Positions 1 to 6,655 of a stretch of 10,425 nt of DNA are shown piece by piece. The stretch's first letter is position 1; every line of letters starts with the position of its first letter. The translations under genes were made by a program, and so were the position numbers. A model generated the notes under the pieces. That model was not told the origin of the DNA and made no database searches. It saw nothing but the letters and a program-made list of their open reading frames with translations. Location of the stretch: positions 1 through 10,425 of the forward strand of contig DASQIH010000285.1 of NCBI GenBank assembly GCA_035631655.1. Direction: 5' to 3'. This DNA comes from Gp1-AA122 sp035631655 (GTDB lineage Bacteria; Acidobacteriota; Terriglobia; Terriglobales; Acidobacteriaceae).

Positions 1-172
1 TCATACGCATTGGCGAATCTGTGCAGATACTGGTGGCTCGCTATTCTAATCCGGTCCGCCCAAGCTGTTACTTCCTAAATAGTACGAACCCCCGCTCCTT
101 CCGAAACCCGAAACGTCGGCACAGAGCAACGGGACTCCATACCCGCAAGGTTGACCGGGAAAGGAGGTCCAT

Positions 173-331
173 ATGCCCCCCGACCTTTGGAGACTTTCCG
201 AGCTCTTGAATCATCCAACAAGTCTGTGGAGTGTGGAGAGGAATGTCTTATGCAGTGGTTGGCTTGAGCCAAGAGGAAGTTTTAGCCGGGCCGGAGTATC
301 GTCCTGCAATGCAGCTGGCTCGCGCTCTTGA
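173..331 (+). CDS. Short ORF with perfect Shine-Dalgarno, possible leader peptide or remnant
   Basis: A 52-codon ORF begins with ATG at 173, five bases after a perfect AGGAGG (162-167). It opens MPPDLWRLSELL and ends inside the following gene, in another reading frame. I do not recognise the protein, and its second half (Ser, Arg and Cys rich) reads like an out-of-frame shadow. It could be a coupling leader that delivers ribosomes to the start at 243, or the surviving 5' end of a lost gene. The ribosome binding site is the only strong support. Confidence 0.25.
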   Translation: MPPDLWRLSELLNHPTSLWSVERNVLCSGWLEPRGSFSRAGVSSCNAAGSRS

Positions 332-605
332 CGAACATGTGGAGCGACTCAAATACCGCGGTGGGGCTGGCGGACATGCTCTCGTCTATGGTGTTGACGC
401 GACCGACATAGAAACCATACGGAAATTGCGCCAGCGGTACCACGAATACGGTCCATTCTTTCAATTTGAATACTTCAATGATGTGGCTCGCGTGGCATGT
501 GAACAGTTCGGAACTGAGTTACGGATTCTGGAATACGTCACTGAGCGATCCATACCGCACAGCCGCACACTACTATTAGACCGACTGTACGTGAGAGCCG
601 CCTGA
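243..605 (+). CDS. Hypothetical protein, 120 residues
   Basis: This is an open frame of about 120 residues starting MSYAVVGLSQEEVLAG. I chose ATG 243; an in-frame GTG at 231 would add four residues. GGAG lies only a few bases upstream of 243, so initiation may depend on coupling to the ORF that starts at 173. The composition is that of a normal soluble protein: mixed charged helices (ALDEHVERLKYR, IETIRKLRQRYHEYG) and a hydrophobic strand (HALVYGV). There is no signal peptide or membrane segment. I do not recognise the family. It stands alone: the next gene remnant lies on the opposite strand. Confidence 0.55.
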   Translation: MSYAVVGLSQEEVLAGPEYRPAMQLARALDEHVERLKYRGGAGGHALVYGVDATDIETIRKLRQRYHEYGPFFQFEYFNDVARVACEQFGTELRILEYVTERSIPHSRTLLLDRLYVRAA

Positions 606-651
606 CCTTTAAGCAGGAGAGTGGGCGCGGGCCATGCCGGCTGGCGACAAG

Positions 652-935
652 CTAATTCTGGAGATTGTCCGGCAAAGCCGCGATACGCCCCAGGGAGATC
701 CGGTGGGGGTCCAGCTTGAGCCGCACCAGGTCCTTGAGATCGAGTTCCGGTCCCTCCTGCGACTAGTCTTCCCCACGGGCAAGATGCACGCCCACCGGCG
801 AAAAAATGTCGCGTCCGTGAAACGTGGAAGAAAGCTTGCCGCCGATTATCCAGGCGGGGTTCATGATTTCGCGCGCTCTTTCCAATCCCTCCCGCTGACT
901 CACTGCTAATCTTCGATGCGATCCTTCCTCGCCTG
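652..935 (-). pseudogene. Decayed SAM hydrolase / SAM hydroxide adenosyltransferase (DUF62 family)
   Basis: Read on the minus strand, the frame gives AREIMNPAW, then SSTFHGRDIFSPVGVHLARG, the hallmark block of the DUF62 family (SAM hydroxide adenosyltransferases, relatives of fluorinase and chlorinase). After GED a TAG at 763-765 falls where the family usually has Trp, so it looks like a TGG to TAG change. The same frame then continues with family-like sequence (EGPELDLKDLVRL) to a second stop at 652-654, near where a DNLQN stretch resembles the family's GNLQ strand. Upstream, PGEEGSHRRLAV may be the remains of the DPGVGSxRR block, with about 40 residues missing between the two. No N-terminal half is visible. 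The gene is therefore truncated, internally deleted and interrupted. The plus-strand ORF opposite it (634-909) is an antisense shadow. Confidence 0.7.
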
Positions 936-1112
936 GATACGCAGACGCAGCCCGATCACCAAGAGGTTGAGGGGAATCTTCGCTCACCCAAACTGACAAA
1001 GTTTTTACATTTGCGTGACATGTCGAAATGGGGTAGGTGGCATCTTTGTGCGTAGTGCTCCACTGGTACGAGCAGTCTTTGCTGCTGGGCCCAAATGGTG
1101 CTAGGCGTGTAC

Positions 1113-1815
1113 ATGTACCGCGTGCTTGTCATAGCGGTTTTCTTGGCGGCTACAGCTTTCCCGTCACGCCTTCAAGGGGCCATGCAGCGCCCCAAGTGTT
1201 TCCGTACGAATTAGCGTAGGCCTGCATTTTCGCGCCGTGCAGCCTCCTCCCGGTCGTCTCGGTGTGATCAGCCCACGCCCGTTTGGTCAGCGGGCCTTAT
1301 CAGTCAGGCCCGGGACGTTCCATCACCACTTGCGCTTCCGCACCTTTTTCGGAAACTCTTGTTTTACTGATCCGTTCTTCGACCCGTTGTTCTGCCGGCA
1401 GCTCTTTTTCCGCAATCGGTTTTCCTTCGCTCAACCAGTGTTCTTGCCCCACTCAGTCCATACAGCGCCGTACTACCAAGTTGCTGAACAAACTCCAGCG
1501 ACCGTAGCGGATAGAGACACTAATCCGGCCAGAGAGGTCAACCGGCTGAGGGACGAAGTCGAGCGGCTGCGGGACGAGCAACCATCACGTGAACGATCGC
1601 GACAGGCACGGCCGTCGGTTGAAGAGAAGACGGCAACCACGATTCTGGTCTTTCGTGATGGTCGTCGGAACGAAGTCCAGAACTTCGCCATTGTCGGCCG
1701 GACGTTCTGGGTGTTCACAGAGCAGCGGGCACGGAAGACGCCTGTGTCCGGTCTCGATGTGGAAGCCACAAGGGAGGTGAATGCTGGTCGTGGTGTCGAT
1801 TTTCGGCTCCCATAG
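1113..1815 (+). pseudogene. Exported coiled-coil protein, signal peptide and mature part in different frames
   Basis: ATG 1113 opens a 33-codon frame that is a good signal peptide (MYRVLVIAVFLAATAFPS) and stops at 1212-1214. The next frame is open from 1105 to 1815 and carries the mature protein. It has a His/Phe-rich stretch, a heptad-like segment REVNRLRDEVERLRDEQ at about 1531-1581, and a C-terminal domain beginning ILVFRDGRRNEVQNFAIVG and ending VDFRLP. That C-terminus matches what I remember of conserved secreted acidobacterial proteins of unknown function. The simplest reading is one gene with a frameshift between about 1150 and 1235, in its low-complexity linker. Alternatively a shorter product of 192 residues starts at GTG 1237 without a signal peptide. 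The lipoprotein gene follows 42 bases later on the same strand. Confidence 0.6.
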
Positions 1816-1857
1816 TGGAGATTCCCACCGCCATGGGCTTCGTTTTGGAGATGAGTC

Positions 1858-2235
1858 ATGAGAAGGATTTGCGTTCTTGTGCTGACAATTTGTGCAATAG
1901 GATGCGGTTACAATTCAAAGGGTTCCGGCATGATGGCATCAGCCGCTCCCACGATCACCCAACTGATGCCCAACAGTGCGATGGCAGGCAGCCCCGCATT
2001 CACCTTGACGGTGAACGGCAGCAACTTTGTCAACGGCGGGGTAGTCTATTGGAACGCTGCCACCCGTACCACGATGTTCGTTACGGCAGGCCAGGTTACC
2101 GCCGCCATTTCAGCTTCTGACATCGCCGCTGCTGGTACCGTGCAAGTGTATGTGAAAAACCCCGGCGGAACGGGAATCTATATGAATCAAGGCGGACAGA
2201 ACTCCAACATCATGAATTTTACCGTAACCCCGTAG
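1858..2235 (+). CDS. IPT/TIG-domain lipoprotein
   Basis: A 125-residue exported protein with GGAG (1847-1850) seven bases before ATG 1858. Residues 1-16 form a lipoprotein-type signal, MRRICVLVLTICAIGC, with Cys16 as the likely lipidated residue; the -3 position is Ala, less usual than Leu or Val. After a short Gly/Ser linker comes one immunoglobulin-like IPT/TIG domain: PTITQLMPNSAMAGSPAFTL, then TVNGSNFVNGGVVYWNAATR, and later the DIAAAGTVQVYVKNPGG strand and a final NFTVTP. Such domains serve as adhesion or spacer folds on secreted proteins. The wording is strikingly like acidobacterial IPT proteins. It probably sits in the outer or inner membrane facing the periplasm or surface. It may be cotranscribed with the gene upstream; the 210 bases before the next gene leave room for a separate promoter there. 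Confidence 0.85.
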   Translation: MRRICVLVLTICAIGCGYNSKGSGMMASAAPTITQLMPNSAMAGSPAFTLTVNGSNFVNGGVVYWNAATRTTMFVTAGQVTAAISASDIAAAGTVQVYVKNPGGTGIYMNQGGQNSNIMNFTVTP

Positions 2236-2445
2236 GCTTGCGCGCTTAGAACCTGCTCTCTTGAGTGCCGACCAAGTCTAAGCGCTCTCCCAGGAAGGCA
2301 CCGGTAAGTGTCGATGGGATGTCCTGCCGTGTGCGGTTGGAAGTCAAGAGATGGAGGCGCCTTTTTAGATATAAGCAATCTTACTTGGGCCAATTTCAAA
2401 AGGTAAATGATCTTGGGTCACGCAAATTCACGAGGAGGCGCTCCA

Positions 2446-3723
2446 ATGAAGCATGAGCTGTTCCGTGGTCTGTTGTTGTGTGCCATGTTTGGCTTTTGCG
2501 CTGCTTCACATTCGACGTTCGGCCAGGGGCAGACAAATACCCCGCCGAGATTGCGAGCATGGCACATTGTAAAACCGGCGCGGGGTTTAACTAAGGAGAT
2601 GATTAACTCCATGGTCTCGCGTTCAGCGAGCGCCTCGACGAGCGAGACGCTTCCCTTGTTTCTATTCAACGTCCAGTCTACCAGAGATGGTAATGACTAC
2701 ACCGGCGTGATGGTTGGCACTGACCCGTTTAACGGTGGAGCTGGGCAGACAAACGTCGCGACCCAGATTGTCCCGCTCATAATTGTAACCAATACGGTTG
2801 GGATTAGGGTCAACAAGAGCAGGGACAAGAAGAAGGACGTCATTTCCACTAGGGCGGGCGTTACCACTTTTGATCCGACCGTGGCTAATACTAGCTGCTT
2901 AGCGGCGCCGAATGATGTTCCGCTTACCCTGTTTCAGCAATCTCCGATAATTCAACCTGCGGACTTCAACTTTGGTGGCACCGATGTGGGCATCACACAG
3001 GCCACGGATGCCTTCCAGCGGGCGAACTTCTGGAATGTTATAGACCAAGACGACTATCATGTGAGGCTCAGTCCGGTTCAGACTCTCGCCCCCATCATGT
3101 TAAATATCCCGGCGGCCAGCGGACTTGCCCTCGCTACTACTTCCCTTGGCCCTCCGGCCTTTTGCGCGCCCATGGGGATTGTGGACATCTTTTTGTTTGA
3201 CAGTATTGTGACAAACCAGCTTCTCCCGGCGTTGGCAGCGCAAGGAGTCGGCTCCGGCACCTTTCCGATCTTTTTCCTCTCCAACGTAGTGTTGTCGATT
3301 GGTTCGCCGACTAACCTCAACAATTGCTGTGTTCTCGGTTACCACGGCACGAATAGCACGGTACCCATCCAGACCTACTCGCCGTTGGACTTTGATTCCA
3401 CCGGCCTCTTCGGCCCTGGGATTCTAAATACCGCCATTGCGTCCCATGAGGTTGGGGAATGGATGGACGACCCGTTCGGCAACAATCCGGTTCCACCTTG
3501 GGGACATATCGGACAGCAGCCGGGTTGCCAAGGTAATCTCGAAGTGGGCGACCCGCTGACCGGCACCGAAGCTCCCCGGATCGTGATGCCCAACGGCTTC
3601 ACGTACCACCTGCAAGAGTTGGCTTTCTTTTCGTGGTTCTATGGAGCGCCTTCCATTGCGGTGAACGGCTCGTTTTCCGACAATAATACCTTCAAGACCG
3701 ACGCGGGGCCTCCCTGCCATTGA
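2446..3723 (+). CDS. Secreted protein with zincin-like HEVGEW motif, function unknown
   Basis: A protein of 425 residues. I chose ATG 2446 because AGGAGG (2433-2438) stands seven bases before it and because it begins a signal peptide (MKHELFRGLLLCAMFGFCAA, cleavage probably near residues 25-30); an in-frame ATG at 2407 has no such support. The mature chain is rich in Asn, Thr, Pro and Gly, typical of a secreted beta protein. Near the C-terminus is the motif HEVGEWMDDPFGN (His334, Glu335, Glu338), followed by PPWGHIGQ and LEVGDPLTG. An HExxE...DP...W...E[IV]xD layout resembles secreted zincin-like proteins, so a metal site is plausible, but there is no classical HExxHxxGxxH. Cys residues (for example CC and PGCQG) could form disulphides. 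A short hairpin follows the stop codon. Confidence 0.8.
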   Translation: MKHELFRGLLLCAMFGFCAASHSTFGQGQTNTPPRLRAWHIVKPARGLTKEMINSMVSRSASASTSETLPLFLFNVQSTRDGNDYTGVMVGTDPFNGGAGQTNVATQIVPLIIVTNTVGIRVNKSRDKKKDVISTRAGVTTFDPTVANTSCLAAPNDVPLTLFQQSPIIQPADFNFGGTDVGITQATDAFQRANFWNVIDQDDYHVRLSPVQTLAPIMLNIPAASGLALATTSLGPPAFCAPMGIVDIFLFDSIVTNQLLPALAAQGVGSGTFPIFFLSNVVLSIGSPTNLNNCCVLGYHGTNSTVPIQTYSPLDFDSTGLFGPGILNTAIASHEVGEWMDDPFGNNPVPPWGHIGQQPGCQGNLEVGDPLTGTEAPRIVMPNGFTYHLQELAFFSWFYGAPSIAVNGSFSDNNTFKTDAGPPCH

Positions 3724-3726
3724 CTC

Positions 3727-3745
3727 TTGGCCCTGAATGGGCCAA
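3727..3745 (+). terminator. Stem-loop just after the secreted-protein gene
   Basis: TTGGCCC, a five-base TGAAT loop and GGGCCAA make a perfect seven-pair stem four bases after the stop codon. No T-run follows, so it is not a canonical intrinsic terminator. It could weakly end or stabilise the upstream transcript. Confidence 0.35.
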
Positions 3746-3840
3746 TCGCCTGCTGGCCGCTGTAGAACAGCATCCAGACCGACGCTTCCCGGCTCTGTGC
3801 CAAGGGGAGCGCGGCGTGGACAGCACTTCGCGAATGCCCC

Positions 3841-4087
3841 TACGTGGAGCGCGTGATTGGTTCCATTCGGTGTGAGTGCCTCGATCATGTGATTGTGTTT
3901 CATGAAGCTTCGCTACGTCGAACCCTCAACTTGTATTTCGATTACTATCACCGATCGAGAACCCACCTCTCATTGGGGAAGGACTCGCCCGAGCCCAGAT
4001 CCATTCAGCCGCCAGGAATGGGATCAGTCGTGGCCGTGTCCCAGGTGGGTGGACATACACCACCGCTACGAACGACGGGCCGCCTGA
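3841..4087 (+). mobile_element. C-terminal fragment of an rve/IS481-like transposase
   Basis: The frame from 3841 reads YVERVIGSIRCECLDHVIVF, then LNLYFDYYHRSRTHLSLGKD and PEPRSIQPP, the C-terminal third of an integrase-core (rve) transposase of the IS481/IS3-like type. The Glu in YVER is the last of the three DDE catalytic carboxylates; the two Asp residues and the whole N-terminal half are missing. Near 4055 one extra A shifts the frame: the expected ending HHRYERRAA and its TGA at 4085-4087 are read in the next frame, while the original frame runs on to 4104. It is therefore truncated at the 5' side and frameshifted at the 3' side, and cannot encode an active enzyme. The repeat clusters just downstream may belong to the same or another insertion sequence. 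Confidence 0.8.
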
Positions 4088-4105
4088 GACCCTGCCCTCC
4101 TTAAT

Positions 4106-4149
4106 ATAGGTGCTGATAGGTGCTGACAACGATATAGGTGCTGACAACG
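4106..4149. repeat. Short direct repeats, ATAGGTGCTGACAACG core
   Basis: Copies start at 4106 (ATAGGTGCTG only), 4116 and 4134; the last two are identical over 16 bases and lie 18 bases apart. They begin 19 bases after the transposase stop. Multiple short repeats at element ends are typical of IS21-type and some other insertion sequences, where they are transposase binding sites. That link is inferred, because no such transposase gene is present here. Confidence 0.85.
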
Positions 4150-4180
4150 CCGGTTGATCCTCGAGGCCCGAGAAGCTGAC

Positions 4181-4205
4181 GCCTTGCCGGTCTTCCCGGC
4201 AAGGC
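4181..4205. other. Perfect 10-bp hairpin between the two repeat clusters
   Basis: GCCTTGCCGG, loop TCTTC, CCGGCAAGGC. There is no T-run on either side, so a terminator is not clearly supported. It lies in the 320-base gap (4088-4407) that otherwise holds only repeats, so it may be part of a mobile-element end or a REP-like palindrome. Confidence 0.5.
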
Positions 4206-4276
4206 AATCAATCGTGGACCTACAAACCGAGTGATTCGCTCCCCACAGCTCCTTTACTTCATTCTTTTTTAACGAG

Positions 4277-4315
4277 ATCGAGTTTTCGGTAGGGACAATC
4301 GAATTTTCGGTAGGG
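4277..4315. repeat. Two 18-bp direct repeats, ATCGA(G/A)TTTTCGGTAGGG
   Basis: Copies at 4277-4294 and 4298-4315 match at 17 of 18 bases and are spaced 21 bases apart. On the complementary strand the outer copy is preceded by TGACC, so an element could begin there with TG, as IS21-family ends do. It is a different sequence family from the cluster at 4106-4149, so the gap may hold ends of two unrelated elements. No coding sequence is visible between them. Confidence 0.8.
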
Positions 4316-4407
4316 GTCAGGCGCATCGACTGGCAGCGGACGAATCGGGGTGCCTGATCGGTACGGTGATCCAAAGTCCGATGCCCTTGCTGCTACACAT
4401 CCTTTAG

Positions 4408-4710
4408 TTACTCCTCCGTCATGCCGAAATAGTGCCCCAGTTCGTGCATAAGCGTTTGGCGGATTTGATGTCGGACTTCAGCCTCATTGGAGCAGACCGC
4501 TTCAATGTTCTTCTGATAAAGCACAATGTGGGCAGGACCCATCGAAACATCAAAGACACTCCTCTTCGTCGCTGGGACGCCATGAAAGATGCCTAGAAGC
4601 AATCGCCTTCGCTGTCCGGGTTGGCGCGGGGGCTGGTTGGGCAGGAAATCCTCGACTAGAATCGCTACATTCTGGATGCGGCTGCGAAATTCTTCCGGCA
4701 GCGAATCCAA
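4408..4710 (-). CDS. Minimal zincin-type metallopeptidase, 5' end frameshifted
   Basis: The frame ends with MHELGHYFGMTEE. His89, Glu90 and His93 (numbering from the TTG start at 4710) with Gly96-Met97 form the HExxHxxGM site of the small zincin family PF06262, usually 115-135 residues. Upstream residues fit that family too (LLLGIFHGVP, IVLYQKNIEA). The expected start is ATG 4750 (MKPEE), 27 bases after the acidic-protein stop, but one extra base near 4735 puts MKPEE out of frame with FVKIAEEALDSLPEEF. As it stands, translation in the right frame could begin only at a weak codon such as TTG 4710, giving a 100-residue protein without the first helix. Either the gene is freshly broken or there is a sequencing error. 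It probably forms an operon with the acidic gene upstream. Its substrate is unknown. Confidence 0.75.
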   Translation of the reverse strand: MDSLPEEFRSRIQNVAILVEDFLPNQPPRQPGQRRRLLLGIFHGVPATKRSVFDVSMGPAHIVLYQKNIEAVCSNEAEVRHQIRQTLMHELGHYFGMTEE

Positions 4711-4777
4711 CGCTTCTTCTGCAATCTTGACGAAGTTCTTCGGGCTTCATCGTCTAACCGCCGAGGAAAGGACACGC

Positions 4778-4966
4778 TCACACCGAATAGCCGCCATTTT
4801 CATCATCGTCTTCCTCATCGCCTTCTTCGCTGTCACCTTCGTCTTTCTTATCCTCTTCTTCCTCTTCGTCTTCTTCCTCGTCTGGTTCTCCTCGAAAGCG
4901 GACATCCCCAACGGTCAAGCGACCAGAGGGGCGTGCGTCGAGATATTCTGGACGTGTTCTGCTCAT
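4778..4966 (-). CDS. Small protein with long Glu/Asp tail
   Basis: ATG 4966 (an in-frame TTG at 4972 would add two residues) gives 62 residues: a basic head MSRTRPEYLDARPSGRLTVG, a short strand-like DVRFRGEP, then a tail of about 35 mostly Glu and Asp residues ending GGYSV. The plus-strand frame running through here is a shadow of this gene and codes for an implausible Phe/Leu-rich stretch. The defined head and conserved-looking C-terminal GYS motif argue that it is real, and I remember similar small acidic-tailed proteins in acidobacteria. The tail should be disordered and could bind cations or basic partners. Its neighbour downstream is the zincin; upstream, 125 bases separate it from the divergent methyltransferase. 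No function is known to me. Confidence 0.7.
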   Translation of the reverse strand: MSRTRPEYLDARPSGRLTVGDVRFRGEPDEEEDEEEEEDKKDEGDSEEGDEEDDDENGGYSV

Positions 4967-5091
4967 GCTCAATGGTACGCTCGCAGTCGCCGCCGAATTT
5001 CGGTCTTCCGTATCACTTCCACCAAGACGGTGCAGCCGATCCAGCCAAACGCCTGATTGGTGAGCACATGCAGAGGTGTGTTCTTTGTAGT

Positions 5092-5781
5092 ATGGCGAGA
5101 TCGCGTATGCCCGGCTACTACACTGATAAACTCGCTGCCGAACGCCTCCGCGCTTGCTATGATCTCGCTCCTGCTCGCATCAAAGCGTACCTTGAAGCGG
5201 AAATCGAGTTCGTCCTAGCAAAAACGACGTCCTCTATGCTCGCCTTGGAATTGGGTTGTGGCTATGGACGGGTTCTTGAGCGGCTTTTTCCCCGAGTGCG
5301 CGGGGCGTTCGGAATCGACACGTCGCCGTCCAGCTTGGGCATGGCACTGGAATATCTAGGACGCAAACCAGCGCTATACCTAGTCTGCATGGACTCCATT
5401 CAAATGGGTTTTCGGGACCGCGCCTTTGATTTGACTATCTGCATCCAGAATGGCATTTGTGCCTTTGCGGTTGATCAGCAGCAGCTTTTCCGAGAGGCGA
5501 TTCGGGTGACCCGATTAGGCGGGCTTATGATGTTTTCGAGCTACACTCCCCAATTCTGGGAACATCGACTGGAGTGGTTTGAGATTCAGTCCGCACACCA
5601 TCTGATCGGCGAGATCGACTACCAAGCTACGGGCAACGGAATGATTGTCTGCAAGGACGGTTTTCGAGCAACGACTGCGGATAAGGCAACTTTTGAGAAA
5701 CTTGCTGCCAGTCTAAAAGTTACACCCTGCATTACTGAGGTAGACGGCTCCAGTCTGTTTTGCGAGTTCGTTGCTACTTGA
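5092..5781 (+). CDS. Class I SAM-dependent methyltransferase
   Basis: A protein of 229 residues from ATG 5092 (MARSRMPGYYTDKLAAERLR). The open frame extends back to 4933, but that part overlaps the divergent acidic gene and looks non-coding; ATG 5107 (MPGYY) is an equally possible start and neither has a clear Shine-Dalgarno. A Rossmann methyltransferase fold is shown by motif I ELGCGYG (residues 53-59, SAM binding), the acidic residue after strand 2 in GIDTS (Asp76), motif IV FDLTICIQNG (112-121) and a post-motif RVTRLGGLMMFSS. The C-terminal third (about 155-229) departs from the core and may bind the substrate, which cannot be predicted. No stop or shift interrupts it. It is transcribed away from the acidic protein-zincin pair and stands alone or leads into the gene at 5857. 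Confidence 0.85.
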   Translation: MARSRMPGYYTDKLAAERLRACYDLAPARIKAYLEAEIEFVLAKTTSSMLALELGCGYGRVLERLFPRVRGAFGIDTSPSSLGMALEYLGRKPALYLVCMDSIQMGFRDRAFDLTICIQNGICAFAVDQQQLFREAIRVTRLGGLMMFSSYTPQFWEHRLEWFEIQSAHHLIGEIDYQATGNGMIVCKDGFRATTADKATFEKLAASLKVTPCITEVDGSSLFCEFVAT

Positions 5782-5856
5782 GGCGTTTAAAGAGGTGCAA
5801 ACCACGTAACGAGTGTTCAATGCAGGCTCGGATAGTAGATTGGTGAGGAGGGACGG

Positions 5857-6180
5857 ATGCCGAGAGAAGCAAGGCTGTTTACGTCAAGCGCAGGTTCCGT
5901 TGTTCGTGGCTACCTGAAGTACCGGGCTAACATTCCGCCGCGCTGGATAAAAAATGCGCGGGGTTCGCGCAAGCGGATCGAGCCGGAGATTGCCGAGGGA
6001 TTCCGGTCTCTCAAACGCCTTCGCATCAGGAGACCAAGGGCAAGAGTCGCGATTCGCAACGCGCAGCGGGAATTGCGTTCGGCTTTGGATCGCTGGGAGA
6101 CAGCCTACCGCAAGGAGAACTTTTATCGGGGGATACGAATCCTCTTGGAGTTGCAGCGCGAAGGCTCCTCCACTTTGTAA
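5857..6180 (+). CDS. Basic hypothetical protein, 107 residues
   Basis: ATG 5857 follows a strong GAGGAGGG ribosome binding site with about four bases of spacing, good evidence for translation. The product begins MPREARLFTSSAGSVVRGYL and is very rich in Arg and Lys, with a predicted helical second half (VAIRNAQRELRSALDRWETA, then FYRGIRILLELQREG). There is no signal peptide, membrane segment or recognised motif. The charge would suit a nucleic-acid or ribosome-associated protein, but that is only a guess. It starts 75 bases after the methyltransferase stop, so joint transcription is possible. A decayed or chance ORF cannot be excluded. Confidence 0.65.
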   Translation: MPREARLFTSSAGSVVRGYLKYRANIPPRWIKNARGSRKRIEPEIAEGFRSLKRLRIRRPRARVAIRNAQRELRSALDRWETAYRKENFYRGIRILLELQREGSSTL

Positions 6181-6293
6181 ATCTCATTTCCCGTCCACTC
6201 GCAATCCTCGTGTATCCTGTCGGTCATGTCCGCCACGGCGATGTGGCACACGTTAGAACCACTATCACTTGGGCATTGACTGGAGGAGGGCAC

Positions 6294-6644
6294 ATGCAAG
6301 GAGCACAACTGAGATACGTGATCAAGTTTGTTGCCGACATGAACAAGGCGGTGAAGTTCTACCGTGATGTGCTGGGTCTAAAACTGAAGTTCGAATCGCC
6401 CGGCCGGAGCGAGTTCGTGACGGGCGAGACCACTCTCGCGCTGCACCCCGCTTCCGACAAGAATCCAGCAGGAAAAGTCGAATTGGGCTTCACGGTCGCA
6501 AATGTCGAAGCTTTTTACCGGGACATGAGCGCCAAGGACGTGCTGTTCAGCATGCCTCCCAAGAAGCAGGATTTCGGCGGCGTGCTGGCGCAGTTCGTCG
6601 ATTCCGAGGGCGCACATTGCAGCGTGGGCGCGGAGGCGGCGTAG
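6294..6644 (+). CDS. VOC (glyoxalase/bleomycin-resistance) family protein
   Basis: A protein of 116 residues. The start ATG 6294 has GGAGGAGG a few bases upstream and begins MQGAQLRYVIKFVADMNKAV, a normal VOC N-terminus; the longer frame from 6210 is untranslated leader. One vicinal-oxygen-chelate module pair is visible: strand plus helix KAVKFYRDVLGLKLKFESPG, strand TTLALHP (His51 a likely metal ligand), VELGFTVANVEAFYRDM (62-78), and a final AQFVDSEGAHCSV (Asp103, Glu105). The first metal-ligand position (around IKFVAD) lacks the usual His, so catalysis as glyoxalase is not assured. VOC proteins act as dimers on small organic substrates. The cupin gene begins 11 bases after its stop, so the two almost certainly form an operon. 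Confidence 0.9.
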   Translation: MQGAQLRYVIKFVADMNKAVKFYRDVLGLKLKFESPGRSEFVTGETTLALHPASDKNPAGKVELGFTVANVEAFYRDMSAKDVLFSMPPKKQDFGGVLAQFVDSEGAHCSVGAEAA

Positions 6645-6655
6645 TACGGATCACG

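Noticed and set aside
634..909. Plus-strand ORF of 91 codons
   Set aside because: It is antisense to the DUF62-family remnant, whose minus-strand translation carries a diagnostic motif.
1473..1859. Minus-strand ORF of 128 codons, Ser/Arg rich
   Set aside because: Composition is typical of a shadow, opposite the coiled-coil and C-terminal domain of the exported protein.
3424..3903. Minus-strand ORF of 159 codons
   Set aside because: It is a shadow of the secreted-protein gene and the transposase fragment; both plus-strand frames carry recognisable features.
4106..4149. Possible CRISPR-type repeat array
   Set aside because: Repeats are only 10-16 bases with almost no spacers, and no cas gene is present.
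4589..5056. Plus-strand ORF of 155 codons with a Phe/Leu-rich, membrane-like stretch
   Set aside because: The hydrophobic run is the complement of the Glu/Asp tail and the zincin on the minus strand; no ribosome binding site supports it.
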